A stretch of DNA of 63,553 bases from Reyranella soli (GTDB lineage Bacteria > Pseudomonadota > Alphaproteobacteria > Reyranellales > Reyranellaceae). Within the stretch, counting starts at the first letter, position 1; each line of letters opens with the position of its first letter. Positions 42,009 through 53,425 of the stretch are shown one piece after another. The notes below the pieces were generated by a model. That model was not told the origin of the DNA. It was given only the letters and a program-made list of their open reading frames with translations, and made no database searches. The DNA is taken from NCBI RefSeq assembly GCF_007992495.1, contig NZ_BKAJ01000090.1, forward strand, positions 1 to 63,553. The letters are read 5' to 3'. Made by a program: the position numbers and the translations under genes.

Positions 42009-42652
42009 AGCCCGTCCTTGTAGGCGCGCTCGGTGCGCGCCTCGGCCGTCTTCTTGTCTTCTTCGCTGAGGCCGATCTGCTCGCCGACCATGCGGCTGAT
42101 CGACGGGAAGGTGCCCTTGGCCTGGACATAGTCGGGCTGCCACAGCCTGGAGCGCAGCAGGGCCTTGGCGCAGTGCAGGTAGGCCTGGCGCACCGAGATG
42201 ACGATGGCGCACCTGGGTTCCTTGCCCTGCACCGCCATCGAGGCCAGCAACTCGGGATCGACCGAGAGCCGCGCCGTGCCGGCCACGCGCACCGTCTCGG
42301 TGATGCCGGGGATCAGGAAGATCAGCGCGATCTCGGGATTCTCCAGCAGGTTCTTCAGCGTATCGAGCCGGTTGTTGCCCGGCCGGTCAGCCAAAGCGAT
42401 CGTGCGCTCGTCCAGCACCTTGAACGACCCCGGCGGATCGCCCCGCGGGGTGACGTCCTGCTTGCCGGACGCATCGGCCGTGGCGACCAGACAGAGCGGC
42501 GACAGTTCGATGAAGCGACCCATGTGCACGTCAATGCGGCCGATGTCCTTCAGCGCCGCGCCCTTGGAGACGGCGGCGTAGGACCCGACCAGCGCGGCCG
42601 CGCCGGCGGCATCGAGCAGGACAGGCGAACGGGGTGCCAAGGCATCGGGCAT
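41990..42652 (-). CDS. PPOX-type FMN-dependent flavoprotein (MSMEG_1061-like)
   Basis: The 220-residue protein has the split-barrel of the pyridoxamine 5'-phosphate oxidase family: FIELSPLCLVATADASGKQDVTPRGDPPGSFKVLDERTIALADRPGNNRLDTLKNLLENPEIALIFLIPG, typical of the FMN/F420-binding subgroup named after MSMEG_1061. It probably binds a flavin and reduces an unknown substrate. ATG 42652 follows GGAGG. It heads the operon PPOX, desaturase, MetX-like, Trx fusion, UGSC. Confidence 0.86.
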   Translation of the reverse strand: MPDALAPRSPVLLDAAGAAALVGSYAAVSKGAALKDIGRIDVHMGRFIELSPLCLVATADASGKQDVTPRGDPPGSFKVLDERTIALADRPGNNRLDTLKNLLENPEIALIFLIPGITETVRVAGTARLSVDPELLASMAVQGKEPRCAIVISVRQAYLHCAKALLRSRLWQPDYVQAKGTFPSISRMVGEQIGLSEEDKKTAEARTERAYKDGLWAPIP

Positions 42653-42757
42653 GGGGACCTCCAATGGCCGAAAGGCTAGCACAATTCGCGCCTGCAACCG
42701 CTCGCCAAGTCGCCGCCGATCTGATTACCTGCCCCCTTGGGGCAGGGGGTTCGTCGA

Positions 42758-43741
42758 ATGAGGCGACGCGATTTCACGACCATGGTTGGCGGCATGGCGC
42801 TCGCCTGCGCGCGCCCTGCCACCGCGCAGACCTCGGCGAAAACCTGGCGCCTCGGCACGCTTTCGCCGGGCGCGCCGATCAGCGAGAACAGCCCCAACGG
42901 TAAGGTCCTGTTGGCCACGCTGGCGCAGCACGGCTACACGCTGGGAGGCAACCTCACCTACGAGGCGCGCGCCGCTGCCGGCCAGATCGCCAAGATTCCC
43001 CCGCTTCTGCAGGACCTCAAGGCAAGCGGCGTCGATGCCATTGTTGCCATTGGCTACCCGCCGGCACTCGCCGCCAAGACGACCGGTATACCGACGGTCG
43101 TGGCCTTCGGCGTCGGCGATCCGGTGGCCACCGGCTTGATCGACAGCCTGGCCCATCCGGGCGGCTCCATCACGGGCATTTCCGACATGGCCGGGCCGCT
43201 TTCCGCCAAACGCCTGTCGCTCTTGAAGGAGCTGGCGCCGAAGACGAGCCGGGTAGCGATGCTGTGGAACCGGGACGATCTCGGCATGTCGCTGCGCTAC
43301 GAGGCGTCGGCCGCCGTCGCCCGCTCGCTCGACATCACGGTGCAGCCTCTCGGCGTGCGCGAGCCGGACGATTTCGAGGGCGTGTTCGAGGCGATGAACC
43401 GCCAGCCGCCGGACGCCATCCTCATGGTCTCCGACTCGCTCACCACGCTCAATCGCAAGCGGGTGTTCGACTACGCCGCTGCCAAGCGCCTGCCCGCGAT
43501 CTACGAGTACGACTTCCTGGTACGCGACGGCGGCCTGATGTCGTACGGTTCCGATCTCGCCGAGTCCTTCGATCGGGCGGCCGCCCTGGTCGACCGGATC
43601 TTCAAGGGCGCCAAGCCGTCGGAATTGCCGTTCGAGCAGCCAACGCGCTACCCCTTCGTGATCAACCTGAAGACCGCCAAGGCGATGGGGCTGGAAATCC
43701 CTCCGAACGTGCTCGCCCGCGCTGACGAGGTCATCGAGTGA
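42758..43741 (+). CDS. ABC-type substrate-binding protein (ABC_sub_bind/TrpX-like) 1
   Basis: The 327-residue periplasmic protein starts MRRRDFTTMVGGMALACARPATAQ, with a Tat-like twin-Arg signal, and has the ABC_sub_bind fold: LKASGVDAIVAIGYPPALAAKTTGIPTVVAFGVGDPVATGLIDSLAHPGGSITGISD, KRLSLLKELAPKTSRVAMLWN and a C-terminal IFKGAKPSELPFEQPTRYPFVINLKTAKAMG. No permease or ATPase is adjacent. It leads an operon that ends in a kinase and cyclase. Its TGA overlaps the next start (GTGA). Confidence 0.9.
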   Translation: MRRRDFTTMVGGMALACARPATAQTSAKTWRLGTLSPGAPISENSPNGKVLLATLAQHGYTLGGNLTYEARAAAGQIAKIPPLLQDLKASGVDAIVAIGYPPALAAKTTGIPTVVAFGVGDPVATGLIDSLAHPGGSITGISDMAGPLSAKRLSLLKELAPKTSRVAMLWNRDDLGMSLRYEASAAVARSLDITVQPLGVREPDDFEGVFEAMNRQPPDAILMVSDSLTTLNRKRVFDYAAAKRLPAIYEYDFLVRDGGLMSYGSDLAESFDRAAALVDRIFKGAKPSELPFEQPTRYPFVINLKTAKAMGLEIPPNVLARADEVIE

Positions 43742-44715
43742 AGCGTCGGCATTTTCTGCTGGCGGCAGCGACAACGGGAATCGCTCCAGCGGCGCACTCA
43801 CAGTCGCCCTCCGGACCGCGCATCGTCTATTTGAGTGGCAGGTCCGCCGCCACCGACTCCCATCTGCTCGAAGCATTCCGCGAAGGCTTCAAGAGCACAG
43901 GCTATGTCGACGGCCAGAACGTCACCATGGACATACGCTGGGCCGACGGCCGCTACGGCGACGTGGCGAAAATGGCGGCCGAGGTCGTGGCGACCAAGCC
44001 CGACCTGATCGTCGCCGTCGGCGGCAACCCGGTCGGGCTCGCGGCCAAGCAGGCGACCTCGACCATTCCCGTCGTGTTCGGCGCCGGCGCCGATCCGGTC
44101 AAGATCGGGCTGGTCGATAACCTCAACCGACCGAACGGCAACCTGACCGGCATGACCTTGTGGGCCAACGAGCTCGACGCCAAGCGGCTCGACCTGCTGC
44201 ACGACATGCTGCCCAAGGCGCGCACCGTGGCCGTGCTGATGAACCCCGACAACCCGGGCTACGAGGATCTCCTGCCGCGCACCCGCGAGACCGCCGCCGC
44301 GCTCGGCCTCGAGATCAAGCTCCTGACCGCGGCCAGCAGCTCGGCGATCGAGCGCGCCTTCCAATCCCTGCCGGCGGGTTCGGTCGATGCCCTGGCCGTC
44401 GGTGCCGATGCTTTCCTGATCAATAGCCGCGCCCGTATCGTGGCGCTGACCAACGAGCGCCGTTTGCCGACGATGTTCCCGGCGCGGGAGTTCGCCATCG
44501 ACGGCGGGCTGGCGAGCTACGGCACGCGCTGGACCGACATGTACCGCATCCTCGGCAGCTATGCCGGTCGCATCCTCAAGGGCGCCAAGCCGGCCGAGCT
44601 GCCGGTGCAGCGGCCGACGACCTACGAGCTGGTGCTCAACCTCAAGACAGCGCGGACGCTCGGTCTTGACCTGCCGCCGCTCATCCTGACGCGCGCCGAC
44701 GAGGTCGTCGAATGA
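43738..44715 (+). CDS. ABC-type substrate-binding protein (ABC_sub_bind/TrpX-like) 2
   Basis: The 325-residue paralogue of the preceding gene has a signal peptide (MKRRHFLLAAATTGIAPAAHSQ) and the same fold: MAAEVVATKPDLIVAVGGNPVGLAAKQATSTIPVVFGAGADPVKIGLVDNLNRPNGNLTGMT and the C-terminal GAKPAELPVQRPTTYELVLNLKTARTLGLDLPP. It starts with GTG overlapping the previous stop and ends in ATGA with the remnant gene. The ligand is unknown; the family binds Trp, Tyr or other hydrophobic or aromatic molecules. Confidence 0.9.
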   Translation: MKRRHFLLAAATTGIAPAAHSQSPSGPRIVYLSGRSAATDSHLLEAFREGFKSTGYVDGQNVTMDIRWADGRYGDVAKMAAEVVATKPDLIVAVGGNPVGLAAKQATSTIPVVFGAGADPVKIGLVDNLNRPNGNLTGMTLWANELDAKRLDLLHDMLPKARTVAVLMNPDNPGYEDLLPRTRETAAALGLEIKLLTAASSSAIERAFQSLPAGSVDALAVGADAFLINSRARIVALTNERRLPTMFPAREFAIDGGLASYGTRWTDMYRILGSYAGRILKGAKPAELPVQRPTTYELVLNLKTARTLGLDLPPLILTRADEVVE

Positions 44716-45076
44716 GGCGGCGCCATCTGCTGTCATTGGCAGACGCGTCAGCTGCCAACCCAATGCCCGCGGCCGTAAACCAGAAGACGGCGCGGGCGCT
44801 GGGCTCTACCCTGTCGCCCATGGTCCTCACCCGCGCCATGTGGTTCGACCGCCAGGCTGTGGTGGCCGGCGGCCTGATCTCGCTGTCGGCCAACACCAAC
44901 GACATCTTCGAGCGCGCCGCCGTCATTACCGACAAGGTCCTGAAGGGCGCCAAGCCTGCCGACCTGCCCGTCGAGCAGCCCGCGATCTTCGAGCTGGTCA
45001 TCAATCTCAAGGTCGCCAAGGAGCTCGGCCTCACCCTGCCGCGATCGGTGCAGGTGCAAGCCAACGAACTGATCGA

Positions 45077-45080
<4 letters not shown>
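44712..45080 (+). pseudogene. Truncated third substrate-binding protein, chimeric remnant
   Basis: This 122-residue frame keeps an MRRRHLLSLAD-type start but then joins directly to a C-terminal fragment (NQKTARALGSTLSPMVLTRA, homologous to the end of the previous protein) and then to the last 80 residues of another copy (AVVAGGLISLSANTNDIFERAAVITDKVLKGAKPADLPVEQPAIFELVINLKVAKELGL). About 200 residues of the ligand-binding fold are missing, so it cannot bind substrate in the normal way. The ATGA links on both sides remain intact, so the gene still passes ribosomes to the kinase. Confidence 0.8.
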
Positions 45081-47934
<2,854 letters not shown>

Positions 47935-47938
<4 letters not shown>

Positions 47939-48300
47939 GCAAGAAGATCCTGGTCGTCGAGGACACCGAGGACAATCGCCAGATCCTGCGCGATCTTTTA
48001 GGCATGGCGGGCTACGAGATGGTCGAGGCGCATGACGGCGCCGAGGGCGTGGCCAAGGCGTCGGAGCACAAGCCCGACCTGATCCTGATGGACATCCAGA
48101 TGCCGGTGATGGACGGCTACGAGGCGACGCGGCGCATCAAGGCCGATCCGACACTGAACAGCATTCCGATCATCGCTGTGACGTCCTATGCGCTCTCCGG
48201 CGACGAGCAAAAGGCGCGCGCCGCGGGATGCGACGGCTATATCGCCAAGCCATACAGTCCGCGCCAGATGCTGGCCAAGGTGCGCGAGGTGATTGGATGA
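47935..48300 (+). CDS. Single-domain response regulator (CheY/DivK-like)
   Basis: The 121-residue receiver has the acidic pair and phospho-Asp: ILVVEDTEDNR and LILMDIQMPVMDGYE, then IIAVTSYALSGDEQKARAAGCDGYIAKPYS with conserved Thr and Lys. No output domain is present. Its ATG overlaps the kinase stop (ATGA), so it is the direct partner of the kinase and may pass phosphate onward, for instance to the receiver-cyclase downstream. Confidence 0.93.
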
Positions 48301-48338
48301 TTGCGATGAAGGGCGCATCGTCGCTACCACCAGCACCA

Positions 48339-48446
48339 CCTCACCCTGAGGAGCGCACGAAGTGCGCGCCTCGAAGGGTGGGCCACAGGCCGGTCGGTTG
48401 CCCACCCTTCGAGACGCGGCCCTGCGGGCCGCTCCTCAGGGTGAGG
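48339..48446. repeat. 108-bp inverted-repeat element CCTCACCCTGAGGAGC type
   Basis: Outer arms (CCTCACCCTGAGGAGC at 48339 and its reverse complement ending 48446) enclose second inner arms (CGAAGGGTGGGC/GCCCACCCTTCG). The element is inserted between two response-regulator genes of one operon and separates them by 172 bp. It belongs to a class of dispersed palindromes common in alphaproteobacteria. Confidence 0.8.
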
Positions 48447-48472
48447 TTGGGTTTTGTTTCGTCGTCCCCCTG

Positions 48473-49567
48473 ATGCGTAACCCCGCGCGCATCCTGATCG
48501 TCGACGACGTCGCTGACAATGTCGAGATCCTGCGCATGCGGCTCTCCTCGCTGGGCTACGAGGTGGTGGTAGCCGAGGACGGCGAGCAGGCGCTGGCCCG
48601 CGTGCGCGACGACCTGCCCGACCTGGTGCTGCTCGACATCATGATGCCCAAGATCGACGGGCTGGAGGTCGTGCGCCGCATGAAGGCCGATACGAGCCTG
48701 CCCTTCATTCCGGTGATCCTGGTCACGGCCAAGGCAACCCCGAAGGACGTCGTGGCCGGCCTCGACGCCGGCGGCGACGACTACCTCACCAAGCCGATCG
48801 AGCACGGCGCGCTGGTTGCCCGCGTGCGCGCCATGCTGCGCATCAAGGCATTGCACGACGAGGTGCAGGCGCTGAACAAGGACCTCGAGGCCAAGGTGCA
48901 GGCCCAGGTCGGCGAGCTCGAGCGCGTCGGCCGGCTGCGCCGCTTCCTCGCGCCACAGCTTGCCCAGGCGATCGTCTCGGCCGGCGACGAGAACATCCTG
49001 GGCAATCATCGCCGCGAGATCGTGGCGATGTTCTGCGACCTGCGCGGCTTCACCGCCTTCTCGGAGACGTCGGAGCCCGAGGACATCATGCAGCTGCTGG
49101 CCGAATATCACGGCGCGCTCGGTCCGCTGATCCGGCAGTACGAAGGCACGCTCGACCGCTTCACCGGCGACGGCATGATGGTGTTCTTCAACGACCCGCT
49201 GCCCTGCCCCGACGCGCCCGAGCGGGCGACCAGGCTCGCGCTCGAGATGCGCGATGCGGTGGCGAGGCTTGGCGAAACCTGGCGCAAGCGCGGCCATCGG
49301 CTGGGCTTCGGCGTCGGCATGGCGCAGGGCTACGCCACCCTGGGCCGCATCGGCTTCGAGGATCGCTTCGACTACACGGCGATCGGCGCCGTCATCAACC
49401 TGGCGGCCAGGCTGTGCGCCGAGGCCGAGGACGGCCAGGTGCTGGTGAGCGGCCGGCTGGCCGCAGCAGCCGAGACGGTGGCCGAAGTCGAGGAACTGGG
49501 CGAACGCCAGCTCAAGGGGATGGCCCGACCTCTAGTGGTCACCTGCCTCAGGACCCTCAAGACCTAA
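48473..49567 (+). CDS. Receiver-adenylate/guanylate cyclase fusion
   Basis: The 364-residue protein has an N-terminal receiver (ILIVDDVADNVEILRMRL, DLVLLDIMMPKIDG with phospho-Asp, VTAKAT, DYLTKPIEHG), a coiled linker (LNKDLEAKVQAQVGELERVG) and a class III nucleotide cyclase: MFCDLRGFTAFSETSEPEDIMQLL (metal Asp), FTGDGMMVFFND (second Asp) and GVGMAQGYATLGRIGFEDRFDYTAIGAVINLAARL. ATG 48473 is used; the frame to 48362 runs through a repeat. It probably turns phosphorylation by the adjacent kinase into cAMP or cGMP synthesis. Confidence 0.93.
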   Translation: MRNPARILIVDDVADNVEILRMRLSSLGYEVVVAEDGEQALARVRDDLPDLVLLDIMMPKIDGLEVVRRMKADTSLPFIPVILVTAKATPKDVVAGLDAGGDDYLTKPIEHGALVARVRAMLRIKALHDEVQALNKDLEAKVQAQVGELERVGRLRRFLAPQLAQAIVSAGDENILGNHRREIVAMFCDLRGFTAFSETSEPEDIMQLLAEYHGALGPLIRQYEGTLDRFTGDGMMVFFNDPLPCPDAPERATRLALEMRDAVARLGETWRKRGHRLGFGVGMAQGYATLGRIGFEDRFDYTAIGAVINLAARLCAEAEDGQVLVSGRLAAAAETVAEVEELGERQLKGMARPLVVTCLRTLKT

Positions 49568-49657
49568 GTTCCTGAAACGAACCGGAAATTGGCTTGGAAC
49601 ACCTCCGGCCGAGAGGCGTTCATCCCGCATGCGCTTCCGGAGAGAAAGGAGAGACCG

Positions 49658-49930
49658 ATGAGTGACTACATTCCCAATCCGCCCAATCCCGAGCGCGACC
49701 CTCGCAACTACGACCGCTACTACGAAGACAATAGCGGCAAGGGCGTGACCCTGGTGGTCGGCATCCTCGTGGCGATCGCCTTGGCAGCGGGCTTGATGTT
49801 CTTTGCCGGCTCGCCGAACGAACGCACCGACCAGGCGCAGCTGCCGGCGCAGGAGCGCACGATAACTCCACCGGCCAACCCCGCGCCTGCGACACCGCCG
49901 GCCCGTCCGGCCACCAATCCGCAGCAATAG
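49658..49930 (+). CDS. Small membrane-anchored Pro-rich protein
   Basis: I do not recognise a family. The 90-residue protein starts MSDYIPNPPNPERDPRNYDRYYEDNSGKG, has one helix (VTLVVGILVAIALAAGLMFFAG) and a Pro/Ala-rich tail. AAGGAGAG lies before ATG 49658. It lies 90 bp after the cyclase gene and may be its own unit. Confidence 0.7.
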   Translation: MSDYIPNPPNPERDPRNYDRYYEDNSGKGVTLVVGILVAIALAAGLMFFAGSPNERTDQAQLPAQERTITPPANPAPATPPARPATNPQQ

Positions 49931-49958
49931 AGCTCGGGTAGTAGCTTACTAGGCGAAA

Positions 49959-50005
49959 AAAAGGCCCGGCCGCGCGAACACGCGGTCGGGCCGCAAGGGC
50001 CTTTT
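49959..50005 (+). terminator. Bidirectional rho-independent terminator
   Basis: AAAAGGCCC (49959-49967) pairs with GGGCCTTTT (49997-50005), and inside it GGCCCGGCCGCG pairs with CGCGGTCGGGCC (49963-49974 and 49981-49992). A-run before and T-run after the stem suit termination in both directions, at the end of the cyclase-side operon and before the convergent gene at 50118. Confidence 0.8.
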
Positions 50006-50117
50006 GGTCTCAGCCGCTTGCTAGCACGCGTCGTGGACCGCATCCCGCGCATCCCACGCAAAGCTGATTTGCATCTTGTCGGACCGCGGGCCTCCAGGCC
50101 CGCCGTCGATCAGAAAC

Positions 50118-50555
50118 TTATTTGGCCATCTTGTCGAAGGGTGGCCGCAGGAAGAGGGGCACGCTCACCCCTTTCACCTCGGCCCGGCTGCGTTCGACGT
50201 CCTTGGAGATGCAGCGGCGGTCGAGGGCGTCGTCCTTGGCGTCGCGCCCATAGGTGCGCACGGTCGCCAGCACCATCTGCACCATCTCGGCGCTCTGGCG
50301 GGCGCTGGCACCGGCTGTCTTCATCCGCTGCACCGCCTGCTCGAGGTCAGCCTGCAGGCCTGCATAGAGGAAAGGCACCGTCTCGGTCGAGCCACGCAGG
50401 CAATAGAGGATCAGCGAGCGGTCGTCGGCGTAGTCGCGCGCCGTCATCAGCACCGATTCGAACTGCGCACGCTCCAGCGCCGCCTGGGCATGGGCCGCCG
50501 GCAGCGTGAGCAGCAGCATGCTCCCCGCCAGGAAATTCCGGGCTGATTTGACCAT
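50118..50555 (-). CDS. Exported hypothetical protein
   Basis: No family recognised. The 145-residue protein has a signal peptide (MVKSARNFLAGSMLLLTLPAAHAQ) and a helical body (ERAQFESVLMTARDYADDRSLILYCLRGSTETVPFLYAGLQADLEQAVQRMKTAG...), with a Cys in ILYCLRG and one in DRRCISKD that may pair. The frame is open to 50651; ATG 50555 opens the signal peptide. It is convergent with the terminator region. Confidence 0.72.
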   Translation of the reverse strand: MVKSARNFLAGSMLLLTLPAAHAQAALERAQFESVLMTARDYADDRSLILYCLRGSTETVPFLYAGLQADLEQAVQRMKTAGASARQSAEMVQMVLATVRTYGRDAKDDALDRRCISKDVERSRAEVKGVSVPLFLRPPFDKMAK

Positions 50556-50664
50556 GGTCACGACATCTTGGGCGCGGGCCAGCGTCTTGTCGATCAAGCG
50601 ACGAAGACCTTGATGGGCTGGTCGGCTGGTGCTGTCCGTGGCATTTGCCACATTCAGATCGTGC

Positions 50665-51591
50665 CTACAGATAGCGCCGCAGCGTCGGCAGAGCCTGCTC
50701 GACGCAGGCGCGGCCTTCGTCGATCGCCTCCTCGGCGCGGTTGAACTCCATCAGGCCGATTTTGCGCAGGCGCGGCACCAGCATCACGTGAGGCGGCTCG
50801 CCCGCCAGGCGCGCGCGGGTGATGTGGTCCTGCATGATGTTGATGGCGGTGGCGAGCACGTCGAAGTAGCCGGGCGCCGCTTCGCGCGGCGGCGGCGGGC
50901 TTGAGTCGGCCTCGGCTGACGGGCGCCGCAATGCCGCCGGCAGAGGCCACTGGCCCAGCATGCGCCGCACGACCTCGCCCGAGAGACGCGACGGCTTTGT
51001 CTCGACCGGCGGCTCGGGCTCGGTGAAGCGTCGTCCAACGAGCTCGCCGTTGAGATTGACGGCGATGATGACGTCGGCGCCCAGCGCGCGGCAGACCGAG
51101 ACGGGGATGGGATTGGAGAGGCCGCCGTCGAGCAACCACCTGTCGTCGAGTCGAGCCGGGCTGAAGATGCCGGGGATGGCGATCGACGCGCGCACCGCTT
51201 CGTGGATCGGGCCCGACTGCAGCCAGATCTCGCGTCCCGTGGCCATGTCGGTGGCGACGGCGGCGTAGTGCGTGGCGTAGCTCTCGATCGGCTCGCCGAT
51301 GCCCATGCCCTTCAGGAAGGACATCACCTGCCGGCCGCTGATCAGCCCGCCGCCGCTGAGGCGCAGGTCGGTCAGCCGCGCGATCGTGCGCCAGGTCGCA
51401 GTGCCGGCCCATTGCCTGAGCTCAGGAAGACGGCCTGCGACGTGCGCGGCGCCGACCAGCGCGCCCATCGACGCACCGCAGACGATGTCAGGCTGGATGC
51501 CGGCTTCGGTCAGCGAGTCGATGACGCCGATATGCGCCCAGCCGCGGGCCGAGCCGCTGCCCAGCGCGAGGCCAATACGGGGCCGTACCAT
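50665..51591 (-). CDS. Patatin-like phospholipase, RssA type
   Basis: The 308-residue protein has the patatin catalytic dyad: GSGSARGWAHIGV (oxyanion loop), CGASMGALVGAA (nucleophile Ser in G-x-S-x-G) and LLDGGLSNPIPV (Asp). The first part resembles RssA/YchK; after about residue 200 there is a long Pro-rich insert (EADSSPPPPREAAPG). It probably hydrolyses phospholipids or lysophospholipids inside the cell. ATG 51591 is used; the frame extends to 51642. Confidence 0.88.
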   Translation of the reverse strand: MVRPRIGLALGSGSARGWAHIGVIDSLTEAGIQPDIVCGASMGALVGAAHVAGRLPELRQWAGTATWRTIARLTDLRLSGGGLISGRQVMSFLKGMGIGEPIESYATHYAAVATDMATGREIWLQSGPIHEAVRASIAIPGIFSPARLDDRWLLDGGLSNPIPVSVCRALGADVIIAVNLNGELVGRRFTEPEPPVETKPSRLSGEVVRRMLGQWPLPAALRRPSAEADSSPPPPREAAPGYFDVLATAINIMQDHITRARLAGEPPHVMLVPRLRKIGLMEFNRAEEAIDEGRACVEQALPTLRRYL

Positions 51592-51734
51592 GGCAACATC
51601 ATAGGCGCAGGTAATCCGCGGATACCAGACGCCAGACTGCACGGATCATGCGCAACAATCGGCCGCCATATCGTTGACTTGATGTCAGCCGATGATCGCC
51701 GAGTGGGGAGGGCAGAGTAGTAGGAACGTGGGCT

Positions 51735-51932
51735 ATGAGTATTCTAGGTGACCTGCAGGCGGTGGCAGCCAAGCTGTCGCTGCAAGACAACCGTCAGACC
51801 TGTGCCTTTTGCGGCAAGGGCAAGCTAGTCCTGATCGCCGAACGGCCGGATCCCAACTTTGGCGCGCTCGGTGTCGTCGAACAGACGTTCCGATGCGACT
51901 CCGCAGAGTGCGGCAAGCTCACGATCGACTGA
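51735..51932 (+). CDS. Small protein with a probable zinc ribbon
   Basis: The 65-residue protein (MSILGDLQAVAAKLSLQDNRQTCAFCGKGKLVLIAERPDPNFGALGVVEQTFRCDSAECGKLTID) contains CAFC and CDSAEC, spaced by a short hairpin, typical of a zinc ribbon. It has no signal peptide. It may bind nucleic acid or a protein partner. It is divergent from the patatin gene; no named family is recognised. Confidence 0.68.
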   Translation: MSILGDLQAVAAKLSLQDNRQTCAFCGKGKLVLIAERPDPNFGALGVVEQTFRCDSAECGKLTID

Positions 51933-52077
51933 TAGTCTGGAGATCCTGGAGCGCACGGCGGCGAGAAGCGCCCGCTGTCATCGCGGCGCGCGATGACAGA
52001 GTGCATAGCCCCGGGCCCCAACGCTGCGCGGGTAGTGTGCTTTCCGCGGGTTGCCCGAAACGGGCTTCCGGGGCAGC

Positions 52078-52356
52078 ATGCCGTCCATGACCGAGAGCGT
52101 GCACAAAGTCACCAAGCGCATCGAAGAGCTGCAGGGCGCGGCACGCAGGGCGCGGCTGGAAGCCATGCAGCTCGCCGCCAAGCTGCTCACGACCTCCAAC
52201 GCCGAGCTGTCGGGTTCGCCGACCAACATGCCTCGCGACGGCGAGCTCGCCGCGTTGCGCGCCCGCTACGAAGGCCTGGTGAAGATCGCCGACGAGGCGC
52301 AGGCCCAGATCGACCGGCTGCAGGCCGAAGAACACGAGCGGAAATACTATCGCTGA
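52078..52356 (+). CDS. Small coiled-coil hypothetical protein
   Basis: The 92-residue protein is almost entirely helical with two heptad stretches (VHKVTKRIEELQGAARRARLEAMQLAAKLL and LAALRARYEGLVKIADEAQAQIDRLQAEEHE). ATG 52078 is chosen; ATG 52087 or 52051 are alternatives. It is followed within 55 bases by the APH-like gene and has no recognised domain. Confidence 0.65.
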   Translation: MPSMTESVHKVTKRIEELQGAARRARLEAMQLAAKLLTTSNAELSGSPTNMPRDGELAALRARYEGLVKIADEAQAQIDRLQAEEHERKYYR

Positions 52357-52408
52357 CCAGACCTCCCCGCTGCACAAGGTCGCCGATGCCGCCTATCTCA
52401 CGGCGGCC

Positions 52409-53419
52409 TTGCAGCGTTGCGGCGTCTTGGGCGACGGCCGCGTCGTCTCGGTCGAGGCCGAGGCGCCGCGCGACCAGCTCGTGTCGCGCATCGTGCGATT
52501 GCAGCTTACTTACGAAGGCGCAGCCGACGCAGCGCCCCGCTCGCTGATCCTGAAGATCGCATTGCCCGGTCGCGCCAGTGACGGGCCGTTCGTGCAAGGC
52601 GAGCGCGAGGTCGCCTTCTACGCCAAGGCTGCGTTAGCGACGCCCGCAGGCCTGGTGCCGCGTTGCTTCGATTCGGCCTGGGAGCCAGAGAGCCGGCAGT
52701 GGCACCTGCTGCTGGAAGATCTCACCGACACGCACGAGATCGCCACACAGTGGCCGTTGCCGCCCGACGAGGCGCTGTGCCGGCGCATGGTGCAGACGCT
52801 GGCACGCTTCCACGCCGCATGGTGGGACCATCCATGGCTCGGCAGGGAAATCGGCACACGGGTCGACGCCGAGACCGTGCGGCAGACGATGCAGCAGTAT
52901 GCTGGCGCGTACGAGCGCTTTGCCGATCACCTGGGCGATCGCCTGTCGCGCGAGCGGCGCCAGCTCTATGATCGCTTCTTTGCATCGGCACACCGCGTGC
53001 AGGCGCGCGTGCTGACGTGGCGCAATGTCACGCTGGTCCACGGCGACGCCCATGTCTGGAACTGCTTCGTGCCGAAGGACGGCTCGGACGACCTGCGCTA
53101 CTTCGACTGGGATACCTGGCGCATCGGGCTCGGCACTGGCGACCTCGCCTACATGATAGCGACGCACTGGTATCCCGAGCGCCGCCGGCAGTTCGAAAGG
53201 CCATTGCTCGACCACTATCACCGGGCCCTGCTCGCCCACGGCGTGCAGGACTACGACCGCGCCGCCCTCGCCGAGGACTATCGCCGCTCGGTGCTGATGC
53301 AGCTCCTGCTGCCGCCGCTGCAGTGGTCGGTCGGCATCCCGCCCTGGGTGTGGTGGCACCATATCGAACGCATCACGGCGGCAGTCGACGATCTCGACTG
53401 CCGCCCACTTCTCGGCTGA
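52409..53419 (+). CDS. Aminoglycoside phosphotransferase (APH)-fold kinase-like protein
   Basis: The 336-residue protein has the APH/choline kinase fold: LILKIALPG, EVAFYAKAA, WHLLLEDLTDTHEI (hinge), then the catalytic loop LVHGDAHVWNCFV (HGDxHxxN) and metal motif YFDWDTWRIGLGTGDLAYMIATHW. Such proteins phosphorylate small molecules and sit beside acyl-CoA genes in other genomes. No ATG opens the frame; TTG 52409 is the first usual start, but conserved residues (HKVADAAYLTAAL) upstream suggest an earlier CTG/ATC start. Confidence 0.82.
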   Translation: MQRCGVLGDGRVVSVEAEAPRDQLVSRIVRLQLTYEGAADAAPRSLILKIALPGRASDGPFVQGEREVAFYAKAALATPAGLVPRCFDSAWEPESRQWHLLLEDLTDTHEIATQWPLPPDEALCRRMVQTLARFHAAWWDHPWLGREIGTRVDAETVRQTMQQYAGAYERFADHLGDRLSRERRQLYDRFFASAHRVQARVLTWRNVTLVHGDAHVWNCFVPKDGSDDLRYFDWDTWRIGLGTGDLAYMIATHWYPERRRQFERPLLDHYHRALLAHGVQDYDRAALAEDYRRSVLMQLLLPPLQWSVGIPPWVWWHHIERITAAVDDLDCRPLLG

Positions 53420-53425
53420 TCCGGC

